Assembly: GCA_022448265.1 (NCBI GenBank)
Contig: JAKVCC010000013.1
Coordinates: 73,354-134,855, forward strand
Direction: 5' to 3'
Source: Pirellulales bacterium
GTDB lineage: Bacteria; Planctomycetota; Planctomycetia; Pirellulales; Lacipirellulaceae
DNA length: 61,502 nt
Shown here: positions 18,527 through 27,535 of the stretch, piece after piece
Layout of the letters: each line of letters starts with the position of its first letter
Position numbering within the stretch: position 1 is the first letter of the stretch
Program-made: the position numbers and the translations under genes
The notes under the pieces: generated by a model
Database searches by the model: none
What the model was told of the DNA's origin: nothing
What the model saw: only the letters and a program-made list of their open reading frames with translations

Positions 18527-20631
18527 GCCCACCCCCGACCCAGAAACCAGGCTAAAGTCAGTTCAACAAATAGGAGTGCCACCACGGTCGCCAGCAATAT
18601 CCGCGCCCAGGAAAAATCGCCGGCGGCGACTTGGATTTCCGCCGCAGGGGCCGATGTAGTGATTCCCTCCGGCAATTTATCAGCGGCAACTGCGGCCAGC
18701 ATACTGTCGCTCCGCGAGGAAGAAGCGTCGAGGTTCACCGCAAAGCGGGCGAACTCCTGGCCACCGGCGTGCATGGCGTAGACACCGACCTGTTGGGTTC
18801 CGCTAAACAGGATCTGACCACGGTCTTCTGGGCCCGGTGCAGATAGACCGGTTGATTGGCCTGTTGGCAAACGCATCTTATATCGTTGACGACCATGGAG
18901 CGGCGCCAGCGCACTCACTGCCGATTGACCTAGATACAGGTTGTGACGGTCAAACCGGCTGTCGCCCACCAGGTAACCGACCAACTCACGCATCACCGGC
19001 AAAAAGCTGGGACTCACAGCAAAGCTCGACCAAGGGGCCCCTTCATGCTCTTCCAGAGAAGCGGGAAGTGCGAGCACGGCAACGCGGCCCAAACCATGCC
19101 GTGCGACCACCAGTGCGGGATCGCCGGAGTCGAAAGCCAGCACGGTCTCCGCATGTTCGGCAGGTTCCATGCGAACGTATCTCGATATCAGTACGCCCAA
19201 GAGCCCGGATTTTTCGCGTCCGCGAAATGGTTGCACGATGGGGTGGTGATAGCCCAGTGGATCAAAACGATACTCTCCCGCAACGACCGGCGCGATGATT
19301 TTCACCGGCAGCATCTCTGTGGAAACGGACGCGTCGCCCAGCAGCACCGCCACCGCCCCTCCCGCGCTCACAAAACTAGACAGTTGAAATTGCTCGCGCG
19401 GCGAAAGATGCGTCCCGCGGGCTAACAGGGCCGCATCGTACGCAGTCAAGTCCAACGACTGCAAGCGACTGATGGGGAAAACCTCGGTCTCAACTGCCCC
19501 TTCGGTAAACGAGAGGGCCCGCACCACATCCTCGACTCCCCCAGCCGATCCGACCAGACAGGCGACGCGCAGCTTGGACCGCACACTGACGACTAAATAG
19601 CGATTATTATCCGCCGGCAAGCAATCGGCCTCGGGCCCAATTGTCGCCTCAATGGTAGCTTCGCCTTCGTCCACGAACCGATGCGAAAAACGTACCGCCT
19701 GCTCCCCGCCTGCGGGCAAATCAACTGACTGGGAGTTGATGGGCACGCCATCCAAAAAAAACTCGACTCTGAGTCCCATCCGCGGCTGCTCGCCAAGGTT
19801 CTGGAGCGAGGCAGTGAAGGCTACCTCACGTTGACGCAGCACGGTGACCGGATCGATCGACAGATCGGTTATCGCAATATTTTCGCGCTGGTCATCGCCG
19901 ACATCAATAACCGTGAGCGCAGCGCGCTGGGCCAAGGCATTCAGGGAGACCTGCTCGCTTGGGGCCGCGCCCCACGTGTTGCGGCCCAGATCCGTAAGAA
20001 AGAAGACGCGATGGATCGCACCGGGGGGGATTTCTTGATCGGCCCGCTCAATGGCGGAAGATACCGCGCGCAGGGCCACATCCAGGTCGGAAGATGTGTA
20101 GCCGGGAGACAAACGATCAACGACTGACTCGGCAAGTCCTCGATCGGAAGTTGGACGGCCGACAAGGTTTTCTGCCTGGGCACCCCATGCGATAATAGTG
20201 ACAGTGTCGGCCTTGGCAACCAGTTGTCGCGCCTTCTGTTGGGCGCGGGCAAAGCGTGTGGTGCCCTCGCGCACGCATCGCATGGAATAGGATTGATCGA
20301 CAACCAGGACGCAGTGCACATGTCCCTCGGCCAGTCCCATCGTCCACTCCCGCCATACCGGTTGGGCCGCAGCGAGCGCCACAAACAACAAGATGGCCGT
20401 CCGCACGGCCATCAACAACCATTGCTGAATACGAGTACGCATCGCCTGCTTTTCGACCGCCGCCAACAGCAACGCCATCGCTGCCCAGGATGTCGTGCGA
20501 TGGCGCCGGCGGAACCAATAATGGACAAGGCAGGGCAGAATCCCTGCTCCCAGCCACCCGAGCATGGAATAACTAACAAAGTCGAGCGTCGCGGGCGGGA
20601 GCAGTGGAAGGACGAACATTGGAAGAGGCAC
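18523..20631 (-). CDS. BatA-type vWA membrane protein
   Basis: A 702-residue protein with the BatA N-terminal module: a first helix (YSMLGWLGAGILPCLVHYWF), an RRRHRTTSWAAMALL segment, then a second helix (LLMAVRTAILLFVALAAAQP). The vWA domain has the metal-site motif DQSYSM and FFLTDLGRNTWG. It is followed by beta-rich CARDB/Ig-like segments (NIAITDLSIDPVTVLRQREV) and a final membrane helix. The start is GTG at 20629-20631, which shares its base with the preceding TAG. The ATG at 20617-20619 would remove four residues. It sits between the DUF58 gene and a second vWA gene, the standard order for this system. Confidence 0.87.
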   Translation of the reverse strand: MPLPMFVLPLLPPATLDFVSYSMLGWLGAGILPCLVHYWFRRRHRTTSWAAMALLLAAVEKQAMRTRIQQWLLMAVRTAILLFVALAAAQPVWREWTMGLAEGHVHCVLVVDQSYSMRCVREGTTRFARAQQKARQLVAKADTVTIIAWGAQAENLVGRPTSDRGLAESVVDRLSPGYTSSDLDVALRAVSSAIERADQEIPPGAIHRVFFLTDLGRNTWGAAPSEQVSLNALAQRAALTVIDVGDDQRENIAITDLSIDPVTVLRQREVAFTASLQNLGEQPRMGLRVEFFLDGVPINSQSVDLPAGGEQAVRFSHRFVDEGEATIEATIGPEADCLPADNNRYLVVSVRSKLRVACLVGSAGGVEDVVRALSFTEGAVETEVFPISRLQSLDLTAYDAALLARGTHLSPREQFQLSSFVSAGGAVAVLLGDASVSTEMLPVKIIAPVVAGEYRFDPLGYHHPIVQPFRGREKSGLLGVLISRYVRMEPAEHAETVLAFDSGDPALVVARHGLGRVAVLALPASLEEHEGAPWSSFAVSPSFLPVMRELVGYLVGDSRFDRHNLYLGQSAVSALAPLHGRQRYKMRLPTGQSTGLSAPGPEDRGQILFSGTQQVGVYAMHAGGQEFARFAVNLDASSSRSDSMLAAVAADKLPEGITTSAPAAEIQVAAGDFSWARILLATVVALLFVELTLAWFLGRGWA

Positions 20632-21536
20632 TAGCGTCTGAGCCCCCCCCTGCGCTTCGTCAACACGCGTTCGAGGCTCAGGCCGAACGACTCATCACTG
20701 CGCAATAGCTCGTAGTCGGCTTGCATCGACCGACAAGCGGCCTCGACGCGCCCCACAAACTGAGCAAGCTCTTTCAAGTAGGCCTGGCGCACCCCGCGCG
20801 GCTCAGTGAGTACGGAAGACAGCCTTTCGAGCCCTCGGAACCGGGTCGCATGCTCGAAGGGAAACTCCACCTCAGCCGGGTCGAGCAAATGCAACACAAG
20901 TAACTCGTGACGATCATGCCGGAGATGCTTGAGCCCCGAGATGAGCGAATCGGTATCTCCCAACAAGTCGCTGAAGACCACCACCAAACCCGGACAGCGC
21001 AGCCGCTGCGAAATTTCATGCAACACTTTCCCCAAGCTCGACTTGCGCTCCAGGCGAGAACGCTCCAAGACCTCAACCAACTGGTGCCAGTGCGCGGGGT
21101 TGCCGCTTGCTCGCACAAGTTCGCGCACATCTTGATCGAATGTCATCAAACTCACACTATCTCGCTGACGCAGCACAAGGGAAGCCAATGCCGCGGCCAG
21201 GCAATGCGCGTATTGAGACTTTGAAAGTGCAACACCCTCACTTTGATAGCTCATGCTTTCGCTCACATCTACTAGCAAATAGCACACTAGGTTCGTCTCT
21301 GCTTCGAACCGTTTGAGGTAGACCTTATCGGTCTTGCCATAGACTTTCCAATCGACGTAACGAAGGTCATCGCCCTGCGAATATTCGCGGTGTTCGGTGA
21401 ACTCGACCGATTGTCCATAATGCGCGGAGCGGTGCATTCCCGACAGGTACCCGTCGACAATGTAGCGCGCCCGCAACTGGAGGCCTGCCAGCTTGGAGAG
21501 CGTTTGTGGGTCGAGAGAAAGAGGGGCCGAATGCAC
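20631..21536 (-). CDS. DUF58 domain protein
   Basis: A 301-residue cytoplasmic protein with the DUF58 hallmarks: HREYSQGDDLRYVDWKVYGK in the first third, followed by a vWA-like fold with DVSESMS in the metal-site position. The start is GTG at 21534-21536, 33 bp after the moxR stop. DUF58 proteins are nearly always encoded directly after MoxR AAA ATPases and are thought to act with them on vWA partners. The gene order here (moxR, DUF58, vWA, vWA) fits that. Confidence 0.92.
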   Translation of the reverse strand: MHSAPLSLDPQTLSKLAGLQLRARYIVDGYLSGMHRSAHYGQSVEFTEHREYSQGDDLRYVDWKVYGKTDKVYLKRFEAETNLVCYLLVDVSESMSYQSEGVALSKSQYAHCLAAALASLVLRQRDSVSLMTFDQDVRELVRASGNPAHWHQLVEVLERSRLERKSSLGKVLHEISQRLRCPGLVVVFSDLLGDTDSLISGLKHLRHDRHELLVLHLLDPAEVEFPFEHATRFRGLERLSSVLTEPRGVRQAYLKELAQFVGRVEAACRSMQADYELLRSDESFGLSLERVLTKRRGGLRR

Positions 21537-21569
21537 AGATTTACCTAATTCAAAAATAATTAGGGGACG

Positions 21570-22589
21570 TCAATCATGTCCCAGAGGAATATGCGCTAAC
21601 AAATGCTCAACAATCGCATCGGTGGAAACGCCATCGGCCTCGGCAGTGAAGTTAGCAATAATCCGGTGCCTAAGTACGGGCGCCGCAACCGCACGAATAT
21701 CCTCCGTGCCAACACAATAGCGACCCAAGAGGGCCGCCCGGGCCTTGGCAGCAATCACGAGGTACTGGCTCGCCCGGGGGCCCGCCCCCCAACTGACGTA
21801 TTTGGTCACCAACTCCTTCGTGGCGTCCGCCACCTGCACTGCCTCCTGCCCCAAACGCGTTTGGCGGGACAGCTGCAGCGCATAGCGGGCCAAATGGTCA
21901 GCAATGGGTACCCGCCGTACGAGACACGAAAACGCATGGATTTCTTCGGCATTGAGCGTGGGGGTCACACTCGGCACGAAGGCCGATGTGGATTGCTTGA
22001 CCACTTGCAGCTCCGCCTCTTCGTCAGGATAGTCCACCAAGACCTGAAACATGAATCGGTCGAGCTGCGCTTCGGGCAAAGGATAGGTGCCCTCCTGCTC
22101 AATGGGATTCTGCGTTGCTAACACAAAAAACGGCTGGGGAAGCGGGTGCCGCTCACCGCCGGCGGTGACCTGATGTTCTTGCATGGCTTCCAAGAGAGCC
22201 GCCTGTGTCTTGGGAGGAGTGCGATTGATTTCGTCGGCCAATAGCACATTGGAAAAAATGGGACCGGGCAAAAAACGAAAACTCCGCTCTCCTGAAGCGC
22301 GGTCTTCCTGGATCACCTCGGTGCCCGTAATGTCGGCAGGCATCAGGTCCGGCGTAAACTGCACGCGGCTGAAGTCGAGCGCAAGCGCCTCGGCAAGTGT
22401 CCGCACCAAGAGTGTCTTCGCCAACCCGGGCACGCCGACCAGCAGACAGTGGCCTCCGGAAAATAGTGCGATGAGAAGCTGCTCGATCACTTCGTACTGC
22501 CCGACGACCACCTTGCCGACTTCCTGCTGGAGGTGCCCATAGACTTCGCTCAGTCGATCGATCGCTTGTACATCTTGCTCATCAGCCAT
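21570..22589 (-). CDS. moxR: MoxR family AAA+ ATPase
   Basis: A 339-residue AAA+ chaperone-like ATPase. Walker A is GVPGLAKT (residues 52-59), Walker B is LLADEINRTPPKTQAALLEAM, sensor 1 is FVLATQNPIEQEGTYPLPEAQ, and the C-terminal lid includes WGAGPRASQYL. The ATG at 22587-22589 gives the normal N-terminus. The open frame upstream to 22664 is not supported. It is the likely catalytic head of the downstream DUF58/vWA genes, remodelling or activating client proteins through the vWA subunits. Confidence 0.95.
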   Translation of the reverse strand: MADEQDVQAIDRLSEVYGHLQQEVGKVVVGQYEVIEQLLIALFSGGHCLLVGVPGLAKTLLVRTLAEALALDFSRVQFTPDLMPADITGTEVIQEDRASGERSFRFLPGPIFSNVLLADEINRTPPKTQAALLEAMQEHQVTAGGERHPLPQPFFVLATQNPIEQEGTYPLPEAQLDRFMFQVLVDYPDEEAELQVVKQSTSAFVPSVTPTLNAEEIHAFSCLVRRVPIADHLARYALQLSRQTRLGQEAVQVADATKELVTKYVSWGAGPRASQYLVIAAKARAALLGRYCVGTEDIRAVAAPVLRHRIIANFTAEADGVSTDAIVEHLLAHIPLGHD

Positions 22590-22620
22590 GAAGATAGTTT
22601 TCCTATTCGTTTCGGCGTTC

Positions 22621-24639
22621 CTAAAAGCGGCTCCGATATACCGTAATCTGACTCGGCTGCACAACGATTAAATAGTCGCCCGACGCTACGAGGTTGGCCG
22701 CTCCCGACACCGGGAGCGGCAGAGCCTCCCAGGCTGATCGACCCGTCTCTAAACTCAGCCCATGAATTTTCCCACCACTCGGCCACAAGATCCGTTCACC
22801 AACAATTATCGCCCTACCCTCCAGGGGCAGCTCGTCGCTGGCCCCGATCACCTTTCCCGTGCCCGCATCGAGTATTTGCAGCCCCGCGTCTGCCAACAGC
22901 AGTTTACCATCGTGTGCTCCGCAGAGCAGCGCGTCCTCGCTCACCAGGCCGCGTCGCCACTGCACAGCGCCGGTGACCCCGTCGAGGGCCAATAGTTCCT
23001 TACCGTCGGTGGGCAAGGCAAATAATCTTCCGCAGTGATAGATGCCCGGATTGGGTCCACGATAGTAGGCACAGCAGCCCTGCGCATCTAGAGGCGCTGC
23101 CACCCGCGGGTACGTCCGTATCCAGAGAATGCGGCCATTATCGGCGCGAACTGCAGCAATTGCGCCCAAGTTAGTTACCCAATAGACGATCCCCGCATCC
23201 GCGGCGACAGCCGGGCCCCTATGCATGTCGCCATCGGTGGTTAGCAGCGCCGCAGCCACCCGGTGGCTCGATCCGGTAGCCGGCGTGTTGGCGCGGCACA
23301 ACCACCGCTGCCAACTCCAGCGCTGCGAGTCCAGATCATAGCAACCCACTGCTGCCCGCGCAACACGGTCGTGCCCGCGCAGCGCCACCAGCAACTGGCC
23401 CGGCTCGCCAATCATGACGCTCGAAAATGCGACCCCTGCCTTCTCGCTGGTCAACTGCAGCATGAATGCCCCATCGCGATCTAGATCGATACCCCACAAC
23501 GCACTGGCTGCGACTTCCGCTTGTCCGCCCTGCCGCAGACCTACCGGTATGCCGGACGCGCCAAAAACAAGATCCCCCGCAGCAGCAAGTGCGGGAACCG
23601 GTAGTTCCCGCATCCGGTGCGAAGCGGGCTCAAAAACTTTCTGGGCTATGGCAAAGCGCTGGGTACCGGTAGCCAACTCAACGGCCAGAACAGCGGACTC
23701 GTCCTGGTAGACCAACAAACCATCGACTACCAGAGGAAAAACTTCTCGACTCGCACCGCGCACCAGCGCGAAGTGCTGGTCGTAGTGCGTGTCGGCAGTG
23801 GCCGCCACGCTGGTGCGGGTCGAGCCGCCAGCGAATGTGGGCCAGTCCCGATTAGCTCGCACTGCGCTACTCCCACGGGCCCGCTCAAGTAGGGCCGCCA
23901 GATGCTCGGCATAAACGACTTTGCGCCCGCCCAGTTTGCCGACTGCCGCGGGGTGTTTAAGTTGCAGTTCGGCCAATTGCTCCTCGGCGCGCGCCCAATC
24001 CCGGGCCCGCACGGAAACCAGCAACAGCCGGGCCCTCAGATCCGCCAGATCCATTTGGCTGTCAGGATAGCACAAACCACTGGGCTCACTGAAAATCTGC
24101 GGGCTGATGCGCTGCCAACATCGACGCGCCTCGGCATACCGCCCCCGCTCCAAAGCAATCTCGCCCAAGGCCCACAGCGCGTCGTCGCCCCAGGTGCTGC
24201 AAAATGCATGATCGACAATCTGTTGCAGCAACGGCGCATCCCGCTGGGCAATTCCACGGCGATACCAGACTTCCGCCCCTTCATCGACAAGCTGGCGATA
24301 CTGCTCAAGCGGCTTGCCAGGCAATTGCGAGAACAACCGGTGGCAATACTCCTGCACGCTTATGTAAAGCTCCGGACCCACTGCGACGACCGCCCCGCTA
24401 TCGCTCGCCAAAAGCTGCGCCCCGGCGTCGAATGCCTCCTGCCAATGCGTCTCTTCCAGAAATCGCTCCAACCGGTCCAATAAGCGCCGCTCACCGTCGC
24501 GCGCTTCATACAAGCGCGCGGGCACCGCCTGCCAACTGTCCGCACCCTCTGCGGCCTGCGCCGATTCTCCAATGGCACACCCCAGGACCAACGCGGCCAC
24601 CCAGATGTACCTGCTCGGCGGTACGCAACGGCGGGTCAT
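22621..24639 (-). CDS. Secreted PQQ-like beta-propeller protein
   Basis: A 672-residue exported protein with a signal peptide (YIWVAALVLGCAIGESAQA). Residues 30-260 are helical and TPR-like (ALGEIALERGRYAEARRCWQRI). The remainder carries repeated beta-propeller blades of the PQQ/BamB type (AAVRADNGRILWIRTYP, LLALDGVTGAVQWRRGL, LETGRSAWEALPL). It precedes moxR by 31 bp on the same strand and probably heads the operon. No enzyme active site is visible. A scaffold or ligand-binding role in the periplasm is likely. Confidence 0.82.
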   Translation of the reverse strand: MTRRCVPPSRYIWVAALVLGCAIGESAQAAEGADSWQAVPARLYEARDGERRLLDRLERFLEETHWQEAFDAGAQLLASDSGAVVAVGPELYISVQEYCHRLFSQLPGKPLEQYRQLVDEGAEVWYRRGIAQRDAPLLQQIVDHAFCSTWGDDALWALGEIALERGRYAEARRCWQRISPQIFSEPSGLCYPDSQMDLADLRARLLLVSVRARDWARAEEQLAELQLKHPAAVGKLGGRKVVYAEHLAALLERARGSSAVRANRDWPTFAGGSTRTSVAATADTHYDQHFALVRGASREVFPLVVDGLLVYQDESAVLAVELATGTQRFAIAQKVFEPASHRMRELPVPALAAAGDLVFGASGIPVGLRQGGQAEVAASALWGIDLDRDGAFMLQLTSEKAGVAFSSVMIGEPGQLLVALRGHDRVARAAVGCYDLDSQRWSWQRWLCRANTPATGSSHRVAAALLTTDGDMHRGPAVAADAGIVYWVTNLGAIAAVRADNGRILWIRTYPRVAAPLDAQGCCAYYRGPNPGIYHCGRLFALPTDGKELLALDGVTGAVQWRRGLVSEDALLCGAHDGKLLLADAGLQILDAGTGKVIGASDELPLEGRAIIVGERILWPSGGKIHGLSLETGRSAWEALPLPVSGAANLVASGDYLIVVQPSQITVYRSRF

Positions 24640-24742
24640 AGGGAGCGTCGCACGGGTGCTGAGAAAACGAAACCAACGATGGGACCATTATAGACGTGTA
24701 TCAGCCCGTCAGCAGCCCCCACATGACGCGAAGAGAATCAGG

Positions 24743-24925
24743 TCATTGGTCGTTTTTTTCGCCACCATACCTTTGTAGCGTATAGCCCAGCACAAACACG
24801 CCCACCGCTACGCAAAGAAACTGCAGCATCTCGCCAGTCTTGATTGCCCCATTAAACTGAGCCACCATCACCAGCGGCGGAATCGCCAGACCAAACATCT
24901 GCATTAAGCGAGCAAGCGCGTGCAT
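24743..24925 (-). CDS. Tiny membrane protein, about 60 residues
   Basis: From the ATG at 24923-24925 this is a 60-residue protein with two hydrophobic segments (LARLMQMFGLAIPPLVMVAQ and MLQFLCVAVGVFVLGYTLQR). An AGGA ribosome-binding core lies about 7 bases upstream, which decides against the longer open frame to 25000. It is the last gene of the respiratory run. Similar two-helix miniproteins are common in planctomycete genomes. The function is unknown; it could be a small accessory subunit or an unrelated neighbour. Confidence 0.6.
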   Translation of the reverse strand: MHALARLMQMFGLAIPPLVMVAQFNGAIKTGEMLQFLCVAVGVFVLGYTLQRYGGEKNDQ

Positions 24926-25135
24926 GAGTCCTACCAAACAACATAGGGTACAGGTGCGCTGGATCTGGTCCAATTTTCGGCCGACCCGGCCGTTTAGCAC
25001 TTAGGCGCGCAAGCCGAAAACCTGGACCTGCATCCCTCAACTCCGCGAGTTAGCAATGTTTAAATGTGGGCCTGGCTGATCCTACCGGTTGGCGATGCTT
25101 ACAGGTCTACAAGTTGGTGACATCTACAGGCGGGG

Positions 25136-25378
25136 CTAAATTTTCCGTGCTCGGCGAATCGACAAATAGGCTGCGCTGCCGAAGGTGCCGATAATCAGGA
25201 AAGGCATGGCCATCATAAACACGATGCTGTAGTAATACCCTGCGGCCGTGGCTCTTGTGGCGGGATCATTCTCCGCCAAGCCGTCTTTGCATGTGGGACA
25301 TGCCACCAGATCAGTGGCTGTCAGCAGCACGGCTGCCAGCATCACAACCATCAGGACAATACGGATAACGGGCTTCAT
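25136..25378 (-). CDS. Small membrane protein with periplasmic CxxC
   Basis: An 80-residue protein. A signal-like first helix (IVLMVVMLAAVLLTATDLVA) is followed by CPTCKDG, a short polar stretch, a second helix (YYYSIVFMMAMPFLIIGTFG) and a basic tail. The CxxC would face the periplasm. It follows the DUF420 gene by 29 bp and precedes the 60-residue gene. Context suggests an oxidase assembly or accessory role, for example copper or thiol handling, but this is inference only. Confidence 0.7.
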   Translation of the reverse strand: MKPVIRIVLMVVMLAAVLLTATDLVACPTCKDGLAENDPATRATAAGYYYSIVFMMAMPFLIIGTFGSAAYLSIRRARKI

Positions 25379-25407
25379 AAGACAAAATCTCCAGCACTCA
25401 TTCTATT

Positions 25408-25896
25408 TCATCCGGCGCCCGGAGGCCAGAGGTGATAAAGCATCGCATACACCACCACTCCGCTAATCGATACGTAAAGCCAAATTGGGAATGTCCAATG
25501 GGCTAGGCTGCGATGCCTAGCCAGCAGGACCGCCCGGCGCTCGTCGGTGAGGTTGGCCCTCCAAACTCCGGTCCCCGCGAGGGCAAAATAGATGGTCCAC
25601 AGGGCCAGAAAGGGGACGGCCGCAGCCAGAGGAATATGCGTAAATAGGATCGTCATATAAACATAGCGCACCACACCTGGATGCGTAAATCTTACGCTTC
25701 CTACTTGCGCGTGGTAGCACACATAACTGGTAAGAAAAAGACAAGAAACCGCAAATGCCGCCAGCATCACCCGGCCATGCGCCTGCCGGCGTCCCCGTTG
25801 GATCAACACGTAACCGGCTAGGAGTAGCACAGTTGCCGAGAGGTTGAGCCCTGCATTGAGGTGAACCAGCGGGTGGGCTACAGCAGCCACGATCAT
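25408..25896 (-). CDS. DUF420 family membrane protein
   Basis: A 162-residue protein with four to five hydrophobic helices and the DUF420 pattern: HPLVHLNAGLNLSATVLLLAGY at the start, conserved HxxVG and THI motifs (CYHAQVGSVRFTH, LFTHIPLA), and AHWTFPIWLYVSISGV at the end. Its ATG overlaps the SCO1 stop as ATGA (25896-25893). DUF420 genes are typically found with cytochrome oxidase and SCO genes, and some relatives are implicated in heme A or oxidase assembly. Confidence 0.85.
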   Translation of the reverse strand: MIVAAVAHPLVHLNAGLNLSATVLLLAGYVLIQRGRRQAHGRVMLAAFAVSCLFLTSYVCYHAQVGSVRFTHPGVVRYVYMTILFTHIPLAAAVPFLALWTIYFALAGTGVWRANLTDERRAVLLARHRSLAHWTFPIWLYVSISGVVVYAMLYHLWPPGAG

Positions 25897-26573
25897 GCCG
25901 CCACCCCAGCCTGTTGCCTGGTGTCTTGCCCTGCTTCATGTCCCTCTTGCTGCCCGGCCTCTTCCCCAACCGAGACGTCTTCCGCCAAACACTCCTGGAT
26001 TAAATCTATCAGCCTGGCATGCTCGCTAGTTTTGTTGAGGTTGTACGCACCTCGAACCTGACCCTGCCGGTCGATCACCACGCCGTAGTCGCTGTGGTCG
26101 CGCCATAGCACGGGCAGCGAGAAAAACTCCTGTCCGATGCGGCGCACGTACTTGAAGTCTCCCCGGCAAAAAAGCCACCGCTCGGGATCGGCATCAAAGC
26201 GATTTGCGTAGTCCCTTAGTACCGGTAGTGTATCGGTATCCGGATCCACCGAGATGCTCACCCACACCACCTCGGAAAGCTCTTCCTGCTGGTGAAAACT
26301 CCTAATGTTGCTATTCAGTTTTGCGCACGATCCCGGACACGTAGAAAAAAAGAAACTAGCCACCCACACGCCACCCTGCATGTCACCAGAATGAAACGTC
26401 TTGCCGCTCCGCTCGGTAAGTTGAAACTCCTGAAGCGGTGGTCCCGTACCCTCAATGCCACCGACCGCGCGACGCTGCTCAAACTGCATCACTTGCCACC
26501 ACTTCCAGCCGCCGTAACTTGCCGTTAGCAGCACCAGCAGCGAAAGCCAATAGGGAAGCGTCGAATTCTTCAC
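25893..26573 (-). CDS. SCO1/SenC-type copper chaperone
   Basis: A 226-residue membrane-anchored thioredoxin-fold protein that delivers copper to the CuA site of Cox II. An N-terminal helix (YWLSLLVLLTASYGGW) is followed by the CxxxC motif FFFSTCPGSC (Cys79 and Cys83). The distal His is in WRDHSDYGVV. The start is GTG at 26571-26573, overlapping the preceding TGA, with GGGAGA upstream. The open frame to 26660 would bury the helix. It is flanked by an ABC permease and DUF420. Confidence 0.9.
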   Translation of the reverse strand: MKNSTLPYWLSLLVLLTASYGGWKWWQVMQFEQRRAVGGIEGTGPPLQEFQLTERSGKTFHSGDMQGGVWVASFFFSTCPGSCAKLNSNIRSFHQQEELSEVVWVSISVDPDTDTLPVLRDYANRFDADPERWLFCRGDFKYVRRIGQEFFSLPVLWRDHSDYGVVIDRQGQVRGAYNLNKTSEHARLIDLIQECLAEDVSVGEEAGQQEGHEAGQDTRQQAGVAA

Positions 26574-27361
26574 AGCAAATCTCCCGTCGTCCGCGTGCCA
26601 GCAATGCGCCAGGCCAAGACGAGCATGGCCGCTGCAAACGCGACGGAAACCAACCAGCAAACCGCCAGCGACGGCAGGCCAGCGGTGGAAACGGCCGCTC
26701 CTTCAAACTGCAAATAATGGCGCAAACCGGCTACCCCGTAGGTAAGAGGGTTGAAGTGCGAAACGCGTGTGAGCCATGCGCCCGGCTCGGCGGGAAACAG
26801 CGATCCCGACAGAAGCCACATCGGAAATAAAAACACACTCATGATCGCATGAAAACCCTGGGTCGAATCCATGCGCCAGGCAATAAGAAAGCCGAGCGAC
26901 GTGAGGGCCACCGCCATGACCTCCATCATCAGGATGGCCCAAACCACCTCGAGCATCGAACTGGTAAGCCCAAGCGCCAACCAGCCCAGCACCAAGAATA
27001 ACAATGCCTGCAGCATGGCGATTTCTGCCCCACCGGCAATTTTTCCCACTACCATTGCCCACCGCGGCGCGGGCGATACGAGCACCGATTGCAAAAACCC
27101 TTCGCGGCGATCTTCGATAATCGAGATGGTGGCAAAGATGGCCGTAAACAACAAAATCATCGCCAACGTTCCGGGAAAGAAAAACGCATGTCCTAAATCG
27201 TTCGCACGCAGCCCCGCGCTAAACAGGAGCCAAAACATGATCGGCTGCACTAGGGCACCGACAACCCGATTGCGCTGCCGAAAGAAACGCACAATTTCGC
27301 GCTCCATAAGCGTACCAATCACAGCGCCGACCGAAGTCAAAGATAACGTGTTAGTAGCCAT
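26570..27361 (-). CDS. ABC-2 type transporter permease
   Basis: A 263-residue, six-helix ABC-2 permease. It shows the cytoplasmic lead-in MEREIVRFFRQRNRVVGALVQP, the FATISIIEDRREGFLQSVLVSP motif and the LLSGSLFPAEPGAWLTRVSHFNPLTYGV motif typical of the family (DrrB/NosY-like). It follows its ATPase gene after a 174-bp spacer and overlaps SCO1 by 4 bp. Placement between Cox IV and SCO1 suggests a role in oxidase maturation, as NosFY has beside nitrous oxide reductase. This is inference. Confidence 0.88.
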   Translation of the reverse strand: MATNTLSLTSVGAVIGTLMEREIVRFFRQRNRVVGALVQPIMFWLLFSAGLRANDLGHAFFFPGTLAMILLFTAIFATISIIEDRREGFLQSVLVSPAPRWAMVVGKIAGGAEIAMLQALLFLVLGWLALGLTSSMLEVVWAILMMEVMAVALTSLGFLIAWRMDSTQGFHAIMSVFLFPMWLLSGSLFPAEPGAWLTRVSHFNPLTYGVAGLRHYLQFEGAAVSTAGLPSLAVCWLVSVAFAAAMLVLAWRIAGTRTTGDLL

Positions 27362-27397
27362 AAGGCGTACAGCCTAAGGTTGTCGTCGTGGGTCGTT

Positions 27398-27424
27398 GGT
27401 GTCAGGTGTCAGGTGTCAGGTCAT
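27398..27424. repeat. Tandem 7-bp repeat GGTGTCA, three copies
   Basis: Three exact tandem copies of GGTGTCA followed by a partial GGTCA, in the spacer between the ABC ATPase and its permease. This is short simple-sequence DNA with no coding frame. Confidence 0.8.
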
Positions 27425-27535
27425 CTGAATAGAAAACGGCTTTCGTACTAGTCAGGCAACGGAAATGCCATCCGCCAAAAGCGCTTTTCTGAGCCAAGCA
27501 AGATTACTCGCTGGCCGTCGGCTCAACCTCGCTAC

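Noticed and set aside
25894-26660. Longer SCO1 with start at 26660
   Set aside because: It would place 29 unlikely residues before the membrane helix; the GTGA overlap at 26573 fits translational coupling.
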